Positions 25,895 to 34,121 of a stretch of DNA of 64,000 nt are shown here, piece by piece. Positions within the stretch are counted from its first letter, which is position 1. Each line of letters starts with the position of its first letter. Below the pieces are notes generated by a model, which saw only the letters and a list, made by a program, of their open reading frames with translations, did no database searches and was not told the origin of the DNA. The stretch comes from Bacteroidaceae bacterium. GTDB taxonomy: Bacteria > Bacteroidota > Bacteroidia > Bacteroidales > Bacteroidaceae. The stretch is taken from NCBI GenBank assembly GCA_017622815.1, contig JAGAQH010000042.1, positions 1 to 64,000 on the forward strand, written 5' to 3'. The position numbers were made by a program, and so were the translations under genes.

Positions 25895-26164
25895 AAAAAA
25901 GAAAGGTATATGTCGCGATGACATATACCTTTCATATGAAGGCCGCACTGATGATGTGATGAAACTCCTTATGATAGGATTTGAGGGCCTGTTTCACTTC
26001 TGTAATCCATCTAACCATAAGGGATGGCACGCCATTGGTGGACAGAGCTGGTCTCGGTTTCTTGATTTAACTGATGAGTATCCCGATCAAACCAGTGCGG
26101 CAATATTTCAATACTCTAAAAAGAGATAGTTTTATCACATCAAAGCCACTGCTTTCCTTGTCTT
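25895..26164 (-). ncRNA. Structured small RNA, 6S-like candidate
   Basis: On the minus strand an exact -7 element (TATCTTTG, 26171-26178) precedes about 270 nt without a credible gene, ending in a 13-bp hairpin (25902-25932) and a T6 tract. Inside, GCCGCACTG and its perfect complement CAGTGCGGC (26093-26101 and 25942-25950) form a closing stem around a long, mostly unpaired interior of about 140 nt, the plan of 6S RNA. A second 9-bp perfect pairing (26134-26142 with 25952-25960) would compete with it or make a pseudoknot. The 5' extension of about 60 nt before the closing stem is longer than in typical 6S RNA. Transcribed RNA is likely; the 6S identity is a guess. Confidence 0.5.
25902..25932 (-). 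terminator. Intrinsic terminator of the minus-strand small RNA
   Basis: A 13-bp perfect stem with a 5-nt loop, followed on the minus strand by six T residues (25900-25895). Confidence 0.8.
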
Positions 26165-26170
26165 GTACTG

Positions 26171-26178
26171 CAAAGATA
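26171..26178 (-). promoter_or_regulatory. Small RNA promoter -7 element (TATCTTTG)
   Basis: Exact consensus on the minus strand; start of transcription expected near 26164. Confidence 0.6.
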
Positions 26179-26434
26179 CTCCTTTTAGGTGAGATTACAA
26201 TAACAAGAATGAACTTTTTTCTTTGCAAGCAGGATTTTGTTATCTAATTATACTCCTTTGTCAAGCTCATATTGCAATTACTCGTGTAAAACCTTTGGGC
26301 TTTACCGTGTATTGCTGAACACATGGCGTTATGTTCAGGATATGTATGCGTGTCACTGCCTAATGTCTGCCATATAGCCAGTATCCTGTACAGGCAATTA
26401 TACGGGTGTTTGTACCAGTCCTTAAAGACGATAA
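26179..26434. other. Gap between small RNA promoter and TonB receptor gene
   Basis: No coding frame is supportable. One 7-bp hairpin (CTGAACA/TGTTCAG, 26315-26338) lies about 100 nt after the receptor stop, without a T-tract. Confidence 0.4.
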
Positions 26435-28813
26435 TTAAAATTCAACGTTTACACGAAAGTTGACCATTCGGCCGGTAAGGTAGTTGGGCACTGCATATTG
26501 GTCATTCTTGACATCAGTAACCCAATAGTATCCGCTCACATTGTCGAAACCGAAGATATTCAGGCAGTCCAGCCCCAACCATATATTGCGGATAGGGTTG
26601 TTACGCAGGTGTCGGTCTTCATTGTCAAGAGCACGGAAGTTCAGGCCTACGTCCACACGTTTGTAGGCAGAAGAACGGTAAACGTGTTCTTCCAGTCCAG
26701 TGTGAGGTGCTCCAAAAGGCAGACCTCCGGCAAAGCATGCCTTTAGGTTCATCTTCCAACGCGTAGTATTCGGGAAATAGTCCGAGAAGAACATGTTCAG
26801 CGACCATGTCTGGTCCGTTGGCTGTGGTATACTTTTTCCGTTGATATTCATGCGAGCTCTCATTAAAGAAAAGGTAAGCCATGAGTCTGTTCCGGGAACA
26901 AATTCACCATAAAGCTTCAGGTCGATGCCCATTACATTGCCGGTGGCACAATTACGTCCATAGTACACAATCTTAGTGTTGTCAACGGTATATGGGTTCA
27001 GGCGATCCTGAGCCTTGTAATACAGTTCCGTCGAGAACAGGAATGGACGTTTGCCAAGCTTGAAGCGATATTCATAGCCGGCAATTATCTGGAATGAGCG
27101 CTGTGATTGGATGTTTTCGTTCAATTGGACCATAGTAGTAGCGCCGTTGGTTACGGTATCTCGCAGTTCCTTATAGAATGGTCTCTGGTAGTACAGTCCT
27201 GTGGCAAGTCGGAAAGTCATGTTGTCATGATTCTTTGGTATATATGTAAGGCTTGCCCGAGGGGAAAAGAGCCATTCCTTGTTCCATGACCAATGTGATA
27301 GTCTTAGACCATAGTTCAAGCTGAAAATGCTGTTTGCCGTTTCCCGTCTCCAAGTATCCTGCACATACATCTCCAGATGATTTGAGGATATGTTGTTATT
27401 ACTCCTGAGATTGTATATTACTTCCAGTGCTTCCGGGTTGTGCGGCATTGAGTAACCGGAGCTGTCGCGGTATTCCCATTCTCGTGAGCGTTCATCTATG
27501 CTTTCATGACGAAATCCCAATCCGGCCTCAACATGATGTCCTTTATTATGATATTCGTATGCTAACCTCAAACTATGCTGGCTGCTGTTCAGTCTGTTGC
27601 GAGCATGCTCCATGTATGTACCTACGGCAAGTTCTGTTGCTGTGCTGGTATTGGACAACCAATACTGGCCCTGTATGTCGTACGTTTCCCTTTCTCTTGT
27701 ACTGAATGCCGTATAACTGAATGATATAGAATGCTTGTCTTTAATCTTGCGTTTAATCCTTGCCGTCCCGTAAAATGTCTGGAAAAGATCCTGTTCCCAT
27801 CCGTCAAAATACACCTTGAAATTATGTATGTTTTCCATGGTTCCAAAACTGGTTTCTCGTGTGGACGGAGTGAATTTGTAATTGTTGTGCGAAATGTATC
27901 CAATTACGTCCACGCTCCAATCCTTGGTTGGCATCCATGACATGAATACCTGATAGTCCACGAAATTAGGAGAGTATTCTGCCTCCGTCTCCAAGGCTCC
28001 CAGCATGTAGGAGTTTGTCTTGTAGCGCAGGCTATGTGAGATGGACATCTTGTTATTTCCCCAACCCATGTATCCTGATGCCCCCAACAAGGACGCAGAA
28101 ATGTCTCCTTCCCACTTCTTCGGTTTGCGGTATTCTATATCCAGCACAGAAGACATCTTGTCTGCATATTTCGCTTCAAATCCACCTGCACTGAATCGTA
28201 CTTTGTCCACCATGAACGGGTTTATTACAGAAAGACCTTCCTGTTCGCCGCTACGTATAAGAAGCGGACGGTACACTTCTCCTCCATTTATGTAGACGCA
28301 GTTTTCATCAAACGAACCTCCTCGCACGTTGTATTGTGAGGAAAGTTCGTTATGCTGCGAAACACCGGCTTGCGTGGCAACGAGGTCCTCTACGGCATTG
28401 CCTGTTGTGCTGGGCATGCGTTTGAGTTCCTCCGTGTTCAGGTCTTGCGTCTGTCCTACTTGCCGGCGCAGTTCCTTTATCTCCACTTCGCCCATATCCA
28501 CGGAATTGTTATACATGACTATGTTCAGTGTCAGTGTTCCTTGGGGTTTCTGCAGGACACGGCGTCTGGTGCGATAGCCTATCATTCTGTATGTTATCAC
28601 CACGGAGTCGGCAGTGTCAAACTTAATGCTGTACTTGCCGTCCAGATCGGCGGTTGTGCCGGCAGCCTGGCCTTCCACCTTTATAAGACACATGCTTACG
28701 GGTTCATTGTTTTCGTCAATGACGCGTCCCTTCAGGCTAACTTTGGTGGAGTCTGAGGCATAAACGGCAAACGGGAATATGAGAGTAAAAAAGTATAGTA
28801 GTATTCGTTTCAT
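26435..28813 (-). CDS. TonB-dependent receptor with CarboxypepD_reg-like domain
   Basis: 792 residues. A signal peptide (about 1-19) is followed by a carboxypeptidase-like beta domain (SLKGRVIDENNEPVSMCLIKV, about 25-100), a TonB plug (LVATQAGVSQHNELSSQYNV then RGGSFDENCVYINGGE, about 120-230) and a 22-strand-type barrel to the C-terminal VNFRVNVEF. It imports a large substrate across the outer membrane with TonB energy. No SusD-type lipoprotein or sugar enzyme is adjacent, so it is not a polysaccharide-utilisation SusC; its ligand is unknown. Promoter at 28880-28887. Confidence 0.9.
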   Translation of the reverse strand: MKRILLYFFTLIFPFAVYASDSTKVSLKGRVIDENNEPVSMCLIKVEGQAAGTTADLDGKYSIKFDTADSVVITYRMIGYRTRRRVLQKPQGTLTLNIVMYNNSVDMGEVEIKELRRQVGQTQDLNTEELKRMPSTTGNAVEDLVATQAGVSQHNELSSQYNVRGGSFDENCVYINGGEVYRPLLIRSGEQEGLSVINPFMVDKVRFSAGGFEAKYADKMSSVLDIEYRKPKKWEGDISASLLGASGYMGWGNNKMSISHSLRYKTNSYMLGALETEAEYSPNFVDYQVFMSWMPTKDWSVDVIGYISHNNYKFTPSTRETSFGTMENIHNFKVYFDGWEQDLFQTFYGTARIKRKIKDKHSISFSYTAFSTRERETYDIQGQYWLSNTSTATELAVGTYMEHARNRLNSSQHSLRLAYEYHNKGHHVEAGLGFRHESIDERSREWEYRDSSGYSMPHNPEALEVIYNLRSNNNISSNHLEMYVQDTWRRETANSIFSLNYGLRLSHWSWNKEWLFSPRASLTYIPKNHDNMTFRLATGLYYQRPFYKELRDTVTNGATTMVQLNENIQSQRSFQIIAGYEYRFKLGKRPFLFSTELYYKAQDRLNPYTVDNTKIVYYGRNCATGNVMGIDLKLYGEFVPGTDSWLTFSLMRARMNINGKSIPQPTDQTWSLNMFFSDYFPNTTRWKMNLKACFAGGLPFGAPHTGLEEHVYRSSAYKRVDVGLNFRALDNEDRHLRNNPIRNIWLGLDCLNIFGFDNVSGYYWVTDVKNDQYAVPNYLTGRMVNFRVNVEF

Positions 28814-28867
28814 GCTATTATAACGTAAAAAGAGCCTCGTTTCTTATTTCGTGTGGCATTTTTTTCA

Positions 28868-28875
28868 TATCTTTG
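28868..28875 (+). promoter_or_regulatory. Nitroreductase promoter -7 element (TATCTTTG)
   Basis: Exact consensus 22 nt before the ATG at 28898, giving a very short leader. It lies 4 nt from the opposing receptor promoter. Confidence 0.65.
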
Positions 28876-28879
28876 CGTG

Positions 28880-28887
28880 CAAATATA
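28880..28887 (-). promoter_or_regulatory. TonB receptor promoter -7 element (TATATTTG)
   Basis: Exact consensus on the minus strand 66 nt before the receptor start. Its transcription would run through the opposing nitroreductase promoter. Confidence 0.6.
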
Positions 28888-28897
28888 GCAAGAAAGA

Positions 28898-29428
28898 ATG
28901 GAACATTTTTCTGAATTGGCTGAAAAACGCCGTTCGCATCGTAAATTCGCGGACGAGAGACTGACGGAAGAACAGATACAATCACTGCTCGATGTTGCCC
29001 TGATGGCTCCCACGAGCAAAGGGCTTCACAGTTATTCATTTTGTGTTGTAGAGAATCCGGAGAAGCTTACTGCTCTCTCCCAATGCAAGGACATGGGCAG
29101 CCAGTTCGTGTCTGGAGCACCGTGTGCCATAGTTGTCATGGCAGATCCGGAGATAAGCGATGTATGGATAGAGGATTCGTCAACTGCGGCCATGTCCATC
29201 CTTTATCAGTCCGAAGCCCTTGGTCTTGGAGCCTGTTGGGTACAGGTAAGGAACCGAAAGGACAGTGAGGGTCGCGACAGCGAAGCCGTAGTGCGCGGCA
29301 TATTGTCGTTGCCGGAAAATTTGCGAGTAGTTTGTTTCCTGGCCATCGGTCACAAGGGAATGGAGCGCAAGGGGCAGAATATGGAAAAGATTTCAGCCCT
29401 CAAGGCAGATAAAGTGATACGGATGTAA
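28898..29428 (+). CDS. Nitroreductase-family flavoprotein
   Basis: 176 residues. RRSHRKFADERLTEEQIQSLL at the N-terminus and ALMAPTSKGLHSYSF are the FMN-contacting segments; LGLGACWVQVRNR is typical of the family. It probably reduces nitro compounds, quinones or flavins with NAD(P)H. First of a long co-directional run ending at 36381. Confidence 0.88.
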   Translation: MEHFSELAEKRRSHRKFADERLTEEQIQSLLDVALMAPTSKGLHSYSFCVVENPEKLTALSQCKDMGSQFVSGAPCAIVVMADPEISDVWIEDSSTAAMSILYQSEALGLGACWVQVRNRKDSEGRDSEAVVRGILSLPENLRVVCFLAIGHKGMERKGQNMEKISALKADKVIRM

Positions 29429-29455
29429 TATCAACCGACAATCCTGACGTCAAGA

Positions 29456-30178
29456 ATGAAGATAGCAATAATAGGAAAGGGTAGAGTGGCAACCCACCTT
29501 ACGCAGGCACTGGCATCGGCCGGACATGACATTGTAATGTGTGGCGGTAGAAAACGTATTCAGGCTGTTCCTGCAGACACGGAGGTTGTGATATTGTCCA
29601 TCAAGGATGACGCCATAGCCAAGGTGGCATCGGAATTTGCCTCCAGCAACGCTCTAATTCTGCACACATCGGGCAGCGTATCCATTGATGCCATACCATC
29701 CGTGCATCGTGGTGTCATGTATCCTATGCAAACGTTCTCCATGGAACGAGCCGTGGATTTTCGTCATATTCCGCTTTTCCTTGAAACGGCATTAGATGAA
29801 GATATGACAATACTGAGTAGTCTGGCTGCTTCCATCTCGGACACACAAATGCCCATGAGCAGCGAGCAGCGAAAGGCCTTGCATTTGGCTGCCGTCCTCT
29901 GCTGTAATTTCGTTAACCACCTGTTTGAACTCTCCTACGATGTGATGGCAGAGCAGGGTATCCCGTTCCGTACTCTCTTTCCGCTGATAGAAGAAACCTT
30001 TGCCAAGATTCATACCCTTACGCCTCACGAGGCACAGACAGGCCCCGCCTTGCGATGGGACGAGAACGTGATGCAATGGCATATGGCCATGCTGCATGAT
30101 TCAAGACACAGGGAAATATACCGTTTGCTTAGCGAGTCAATACGTGTATCCCATACAAGGAAACTCAAGAAGAAATGA
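29456..30178 (+). CDS. Rossmann-fold DUF2520 protein
   Basis: 240 residues. The N-terminus IAIIGKGRVATHLTQALASAGH is an NAD(P)-binding Rossmann motif, followed by VVILSIKDDAIAKVA and a helical C-terminal DUF2520 domain (HLAAVLCCNFVNHLF). Predicted to act as a 2-hydroxyacid or 6-phosphogluconate-type dehydrogenase, but no substrate is known to me. Starts 27 nt after the nitroreductase; the next gene begins 4 nt later. Confidence 0.82.
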   Translation: MKIAIIGKGRVATHLTQALASAGHDIVMCGGRKRIQAVPADTEVVILSIKDDAIAKVASEFASSNALILHTSGSVSIDAIPSVHRGVMYPMQTFSMERAVDFRHIPLFLETALDEDMTILSSLAASISDTQMPMSSEQRKALHLAAVLCCNFVNHLFELSYDVMAEQGIPFRTLFPLIEETFAKIHTLTPHEAQTGPALRWDENVMQWHMAMLHDSRHREIYRLLSESIRVSHTRKLKKK

Positions 30179-30182
30179 CGCG

Positions 30183-30701
30183 ATGATTAACTACGATCTA
30201 AAGAAAATCAAGCTTCTGGCATTTGACATCGACGGTGTCTTGAGTGCATCCACCATTACTGTTGGGGATGACGGTCAGCCCATGCGTACAGCAAATATAA
30301 AGGATGGCTATGCTATTCATCTTGCGCAGAAGTCTGGTGTGCCTGTGGCCATAATATCCGGCGGGACTAACGAGGCCGTAAGGCGCAGATACGAAGGACT
30401 TGGGTTGCAAGATGTCCATCTTGGCTGTAGTGTGAAGACATCAGTCTATACCTCCTTGCTTGAGAAATACTCACTCAAGGACGAGAATGTCCTGTACATG
30501 GGCGATGACATTCCCGATTATGAAATAATGAAACGGTGTGGCTGTCCATGCTGCCCCAAGGATGCTGCCCCTGAAATTCGCGAAATATCCCTGTATGTCA
30601 GCCACTATGCCGGAGGAATGGGATGTGGCAGGGACGTAATAGAGCAGGTTCTGAAGTCACAAGGCAAATGGATGGCCGATCACAAGGCCTTTGAATGGTA
30701 G
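30183..30701 (+). CDS. KdsC-like HAD phosphatase (3-deoxy-octulosonate 8-phosphate phosphatase)
   Basis: 172 residues from ATG 30183. HAD motif I is LLAFDIDGVLSAST, IISGGTNEAVRRR gives motif II/III, and LYMGDDIPDYEIMKRCGCPCCPKDA gives motif IV in parts. Short cap-less HAD proteins of this type hydrolyse Kdo-8-phosphate in lipid A core synthesis; the assignment rests on family similarity. A longer upstream frame to 30096 is a shadow within DUF2520. The stop overlaps an ATG at 30695. Confidence 0.85.
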   Translation: MINYDLKKIKLLAFDIDGVLSASTITVGDDGQPMRTANIKDGYAIHLAQKSGVPVAIISGGTNEAVRRRYEGLGLQDVHLGCSVKTSVYTSLLEKYSLKDENVLYMGDDIPDYEIMKRCGCPCCPKDAAPEIREISLYVSHYAGGMGCGRDVIEQVLKSQGKWMADHKAFEW

Positions 30702-30718
30702 ACGAAACATACAAGATT

Positions 30719-31333
30719 ATGAAAACAACAGATAGAATGAAGATAGTACTTGCATCCAATTCACCACGCCGAAAGGAACTCCTTGGCGCATTGGAAGTGA
30801 ATTTTGAAGTTCGCACAATAGACGGAATAGACGAAAGTTATCCTCAGGGACTTACCATGACCGGTATCCCAGAACACATTTCCAGCAAAAAGGCAATGGC
30901 TTACGCTCTTGCGGATGACGAACTGCTGATTACCGCCGACACAATAGTGTATCTTGAGGGAGAGGTCTTGGGAAAACCGGCCAATTCAAAGGAGGCATAT
31001 TCAATGCTTCGCAAACTTTCCGGCAAGACACATCAGGTAATAACCGGTGTGACATTGAGAAACATCGATCGTTCGCACACCTTCTCTTGTGTAACCGAGG
31101 TTACATTCGCGCACCTCACCGACGAGCAGATAAAGCATTATGTTGACACCTATTCACCTTTAGACAAGGCTGGAGCCTATGGCATCCAGGAATGGATTGG
31201 CTACGTGGGAGTGACGCGTATCGAGGGCTCATACTACAATGTCATGGGGTTGCCTGTCCAGCGTCTCAACCAGGAATTGAAAACATTCATGGACAATGAG
31301 AACGACATCTTCTTGGACAACTTCATTTATTAA
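30719..31333 (+). CDS. Maf-like nucleotide pyrophosphatase
   Basis: 204 residues from ATG 30719. LASNSPRRKELLGAL is the Maf signature and ITADTIVYLEGEVLGKP the catalytic stretch. Maf proteins hydrolyse non-canonical or surplus nucleoside triphosphates (dTTP/UTP type). An in-frame ATG at 30695 overlaps the KdsC stop, but the family start position and spacing favour 30719; 30737 is also possible. Confidence 0.92.
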   Translation: MKTTDRMKIVLASNSPRRKELLGALEVNFEVRTIDGIDESYPQGLTMTGIPEHISSKKAMAYALADDELLITADTIVYLEGEVLGKPANSKEAYSMLRKLSGKTHQVITGVTLRNIDRSHTFSCVTEVTFAHLTDEQIKHYVDTYSPLDKAGAYGIQEWIGYVGVTRIEGSYYNVMGLPVQRLNQELKTFMDNENDIFLDNFIY

Positions 31334-31385
31334 CATTTACGACAACAGAAAACAAGACAAACCTAAACACATAAAACAACCGCTT

Positions 31386-32015
31386 ATGAAGAACAAGATA
31401 TTATTTCTTTTCATGTCATTTGTCGCCTTGGCATTTGCCGGCTGTACCGAGAACAACGATGGTCCATTGGTAACTCCTCCGAGTTGGAAAGGTTTCAACT
31501 ATGTGGTGAAGAGATCTGTAGAAGGAGGCCAAGCCGGAGAGTATGAGCAGATAGAACGTGGTGAACTTGTACCCGGCGACGAGATAAAGGTCTATGCCAT
31601 ACGAAAGAACAGAGGTTCCAATATAGGACAAGTTTCCGGAGACATCCACCTGCGCTACACTCTTTATCCGGAAAAAGGTGAAGTTATCTCAGGCACAATC
31701 AGCAATCCCGTCACATCCCTTGCAAATAATTCGTTTGACGGCTGGGAAGACCCCTATGCCACATTCACCCTGCCTTCTACCGACATGCCTTATGAGTATT
31801 TCAAGGTAGAGGTTGCGTGTCAGTTCTATTTCAAGGCATTCGGCAACCAGAACTCAGAGGTTGACTACAGCGACCAGACTTCGCACGAAGAGCCTTATAT
31901 CGGCAATATTTATACAGACTATGCCAACTTCCATCCCATGAATGGCGGCTCTGCCAATTCCGGAAACTATGGCGGAGGTCTTCAATACCATACTATCCAT
32001 CTTTACAGACGATAA
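31386..32015 (+). CDS. Lipoprotein of unknown function
   Basis: 209 residues from ATG 31386. A lipoprotein signal ends LAFAGCTEN, so the cysteine near residue 20 is lipidated. The mature part is acidic and beta-rich, with no motif I recognise. It ends 2 nt before sdaA and follows maf by 52 nt. Probably surface or periplasmic. Confidence 0.75.
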   Translation: MKNKILFLFMSFVALAFAGCTENNDGPLVTPPSWKGFNYVVKRSVEGGQAGEYEQIERGELVPGDEIKVYAIRKNRGSNIGQVSGDIHLRYTLYPEKGEVISGTISNPVTSLANNSFDGWEDPYATFTLPSTDMPYEYFKVEVACQFYFKAFGNQNSEVDYSDQTSHEEPYIGNIYTDYANFHPMNGGSANSGNYGGGLQYHTIHLYRR

Positions 32016-32017
32016 CC

Positions 32018-33226
32018 ATGAAAAGCATCAAGGAAATATACCGTATTGGCATCGGGCCTTCCAGCAGTCACACCATGGGTCCGAGAAAGGCCGCAGAACT
32101 TTACCAGGAGAAGCACAGGGAGGCAACGGCATTCCGTGTAACCCTTTACGGTTCCCTTTCCGCTACCGGCAAGGGACACATGACGGACCAGGCTATATTG
32201 GACGTACTTGGCAATGACAAGACCGAGATAATCTGGTCAAAGGATTTTCTCGACTTCCACCCCAACGGCATGAAGTTTGAATGCAAAAACACTTCCGACG
32301 AGGCAGATTTCTCTGATGCATGGACAGTGTTCAGCGTAGGTGGAGGTGCATTGGCTGAGGAAGGGCAAGACAGCATTGAACTGCCTGAGATTTATGCGAT
32401 GAATACCATGACAGAGATCCTCCAGTATTGCGAATGGTCTGGCAAAGGCTATTGGGAATATGTAGAGGAATGTGAGGGTTCTGATATCTGGGACTACCTG
32501 CGTGAGGTATGGCATACCATGCGCGATGCCGTAGAACGCGGTCTTGATGCCGAAGGTGTCCTGCCCGGTCCTCTGAATCTTCGACGCAAGGCATACTCAT
32601 ATCATGTCAAGGCTACCGGATACAACGCCAACCTTCGTACACGCGGACTTGTATTCTCGTATGCTTTGGCTGTCAGCGAGGAGAACGCCTCAGGTGGCAA
32701 GATTGTTACGGCACCTACATGCGGTTCGTGCGGTGTTGTGCCAGGTGTCTTGTATCACCTGTGGAAAAGCCGCGACTTCTCCGAGCAACGCATCCTCAAG
32801 GCTTTGGCCACAGCAGCCCTATTCGGCAATGTGGTAAAGACGAATGCTTCCATTTCCGGTGCAGAGGTGGGCTGTCAGGGCGAAGTGGGTGTGGCATGTG
32901 CCATGGCATCGGCCGCCGCCAACCAGCTCTTCGGCGGGTCTCCTGCACAAATCGAATATGCAGCAGAAATGGGATTGGAGCATCATTTGGGCATGACCTG
33001 CGACCCAGTTTGCGGTCTTGTACAGATACCATGTATCGAACGTAATGCCTATGCGGCCGCACGTGCACTGGATGCGAACATATACAGCAGTTTCACCGAT
33101 GGCGTACACCGTGTATCATTCGACAAGGTGGTGGACGTGATGAAGCAGACAGGTCACGACCTGCCGAGCCTGTACAAGGAAACAAGCGAAGGCGGATTGG
33201 CAAAAGACTACAGACAGATGTCATAA
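32018..33226 (+). CDS. sdaA: Iron-sulfur L-serine dehydratase (single chain)
   Basis: 402 residues. The N-terminal IGIGPSSSHTMGPRKAAE belongs to the beta-type domain, and the C-terminal part has the cluster cysteines (APTCGSCGVVPG and CDPVCGLVQIPCIERNAYAA). It deaminates L-serine to pyruvate and ammonia via a [4Fe-4S] cluster. Begins 2 nt after the lipoprotein gene. Confidence 0.94.
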   Translation: MKSIKEIYRIGIGPSSSHTMGPRKAAELYQEKHREATAFRVTLYGSLSATGKGHMTDQAILDVLGNDKTEIIWSKDFLDFHPNGMKFECKNTSDEADFSDAWTVFSVGGGALAEEGQDSIELPEIYAMNTMTEILQYCEWSGKGYWEYVEECEGSDIWDYLREVWHTMRDAVERGLDAEGVLPGPLNLRRKAYSYHVKATGYNANLRTRGLVFSYALAVSEENASGGKIVTAPTCGSCGVVPGVLYHLWKSRDFSEQRILKALATAALFGNVVKTNASISGAEVGCQGEVGVACAMASAAANQLFGGSPAQIEYAAEMGLEHHLGMTCDPVCGLVQIPCIERNAYAAARALDANIYSSFTDGVHRVSFDKVVDVMKQTGHDLPSLYKETSEGGLAKDYRQMS

Positions 33227-33290
33227 GTTTGTCTTGCCAACCACTCTTTTAATTATTCTGAAACAACAACACACTAAGATAAGAGAACAC

Positions 33291-34121
33291 ATGAAACAAG
33301 AAGCATTGATAGAAAGTATTCTTGATTTGAACTCAACCAACGTATGGAAACTGACGGAACAGGACATACAGAAAGCATGGAACGATGAGAAGAACGAGGG
33401 CAGTTTCGCCACCAGCGAGGACAAACTGCTCAATATCATCCGTCTGAGTTTTGACGTGGTCCACTACAATCCGTCCGATCCACGCGAGAAGGCTAAATAT
33501 GAGAATGGAGAATGGGCCACATTCCAGCATTGCAACGAGAAGAAGGGATGGGTGGCTGTACGCAAGAAGTACATAACACGCCTGACGGACCTCAGTTATG
33601 AAAACATACGCCATATCACAGCGGCTACCCTTCTGGAACTTATCGACCGCAACTTCGGCGGAGGATGGGACAGCATCGCCCTGAGCCTGAAGGACATCAT
33701 ATTGAGCGGTTTCGACATCAGCACCACCACATTGCCCGCAAGCCGTATTCACGCTCCAGGCGGAACGCTGGAACGTAAGGTGGCACAGGGCTTTGAGGTT
33801 CTCGAGATAGCCAAGGGTACATGGATTGAGGCTATCTTTGCCAAGAAGAAGGAGCCTCTGGCCAAGATTCGCATGAACGAGGACAAGTATGACGAGGAAG
33901 GCAATCTGCGCAAGTCATCAAGCAAGATACTGGCAGATGACGACGAGGATCTCCCCGAGGACAACGAACTGGGCAACGACGACGACGATATGGACAACAG
34001 TCCCGACGACGGCCAGATGGACGAAATGTACTACAGCAGCATATCAGAGGGTGTAAAGAGCCGTGAGGACCAGGACGACGATGAGTTTGCCGGTCTGTCC
34101 ATAGACGATGGCGAGGAGTAG
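33291..34121 (+). CDS. Unknown protein with acidic C-terminal tail
   Basis: 276 residues from ATG 33291. The N-terminal 200 residues are soluble and mixed alpha/beta (WKLTEQDIQKAWNDEK; GWDSIALSLKDIILSGFDIS). The last 60 are extremely acidic (DDDEDLPEDNE and DQDDDEFAGLSIDDGEE), typical of proteins that bind basic partners. I do not recognise a family. The stop codon region overlaps the tamL start by 14 nt, so the two are translationally linked. Confidence 0.75.
   Translation: MKQEALIESILDLNSTNVWKLTEQDIQKAWNDEKNEGSFATSEDKLLNIIRLSFDVVHYNPSDPREKAKYENGEWATFQHCNEKKGWVAVRKKYITRLTDLSYENIRHITAATLLELIDRNFGGGWDSIALSLKDIILSGFDISTTTLPASRIHAPGGTLERKVAQGFEVLEIAKGTWIEAIFAKKKEPLAKIRMNEDKYDEEGNLRKSSSKILADDDEDLPEDNELGNDDDDMDNSPDDGQMDEMYYSSISEGVKSREDQDDDEFAGLSIDDGEE

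Noticed and set aside
30096..30182. 29-residue N-terminal extension of the KdsC-like protein
   Set aside because: It lies wholly inside the DUF2520 gene in another frame and is unlike HAD N-termini.
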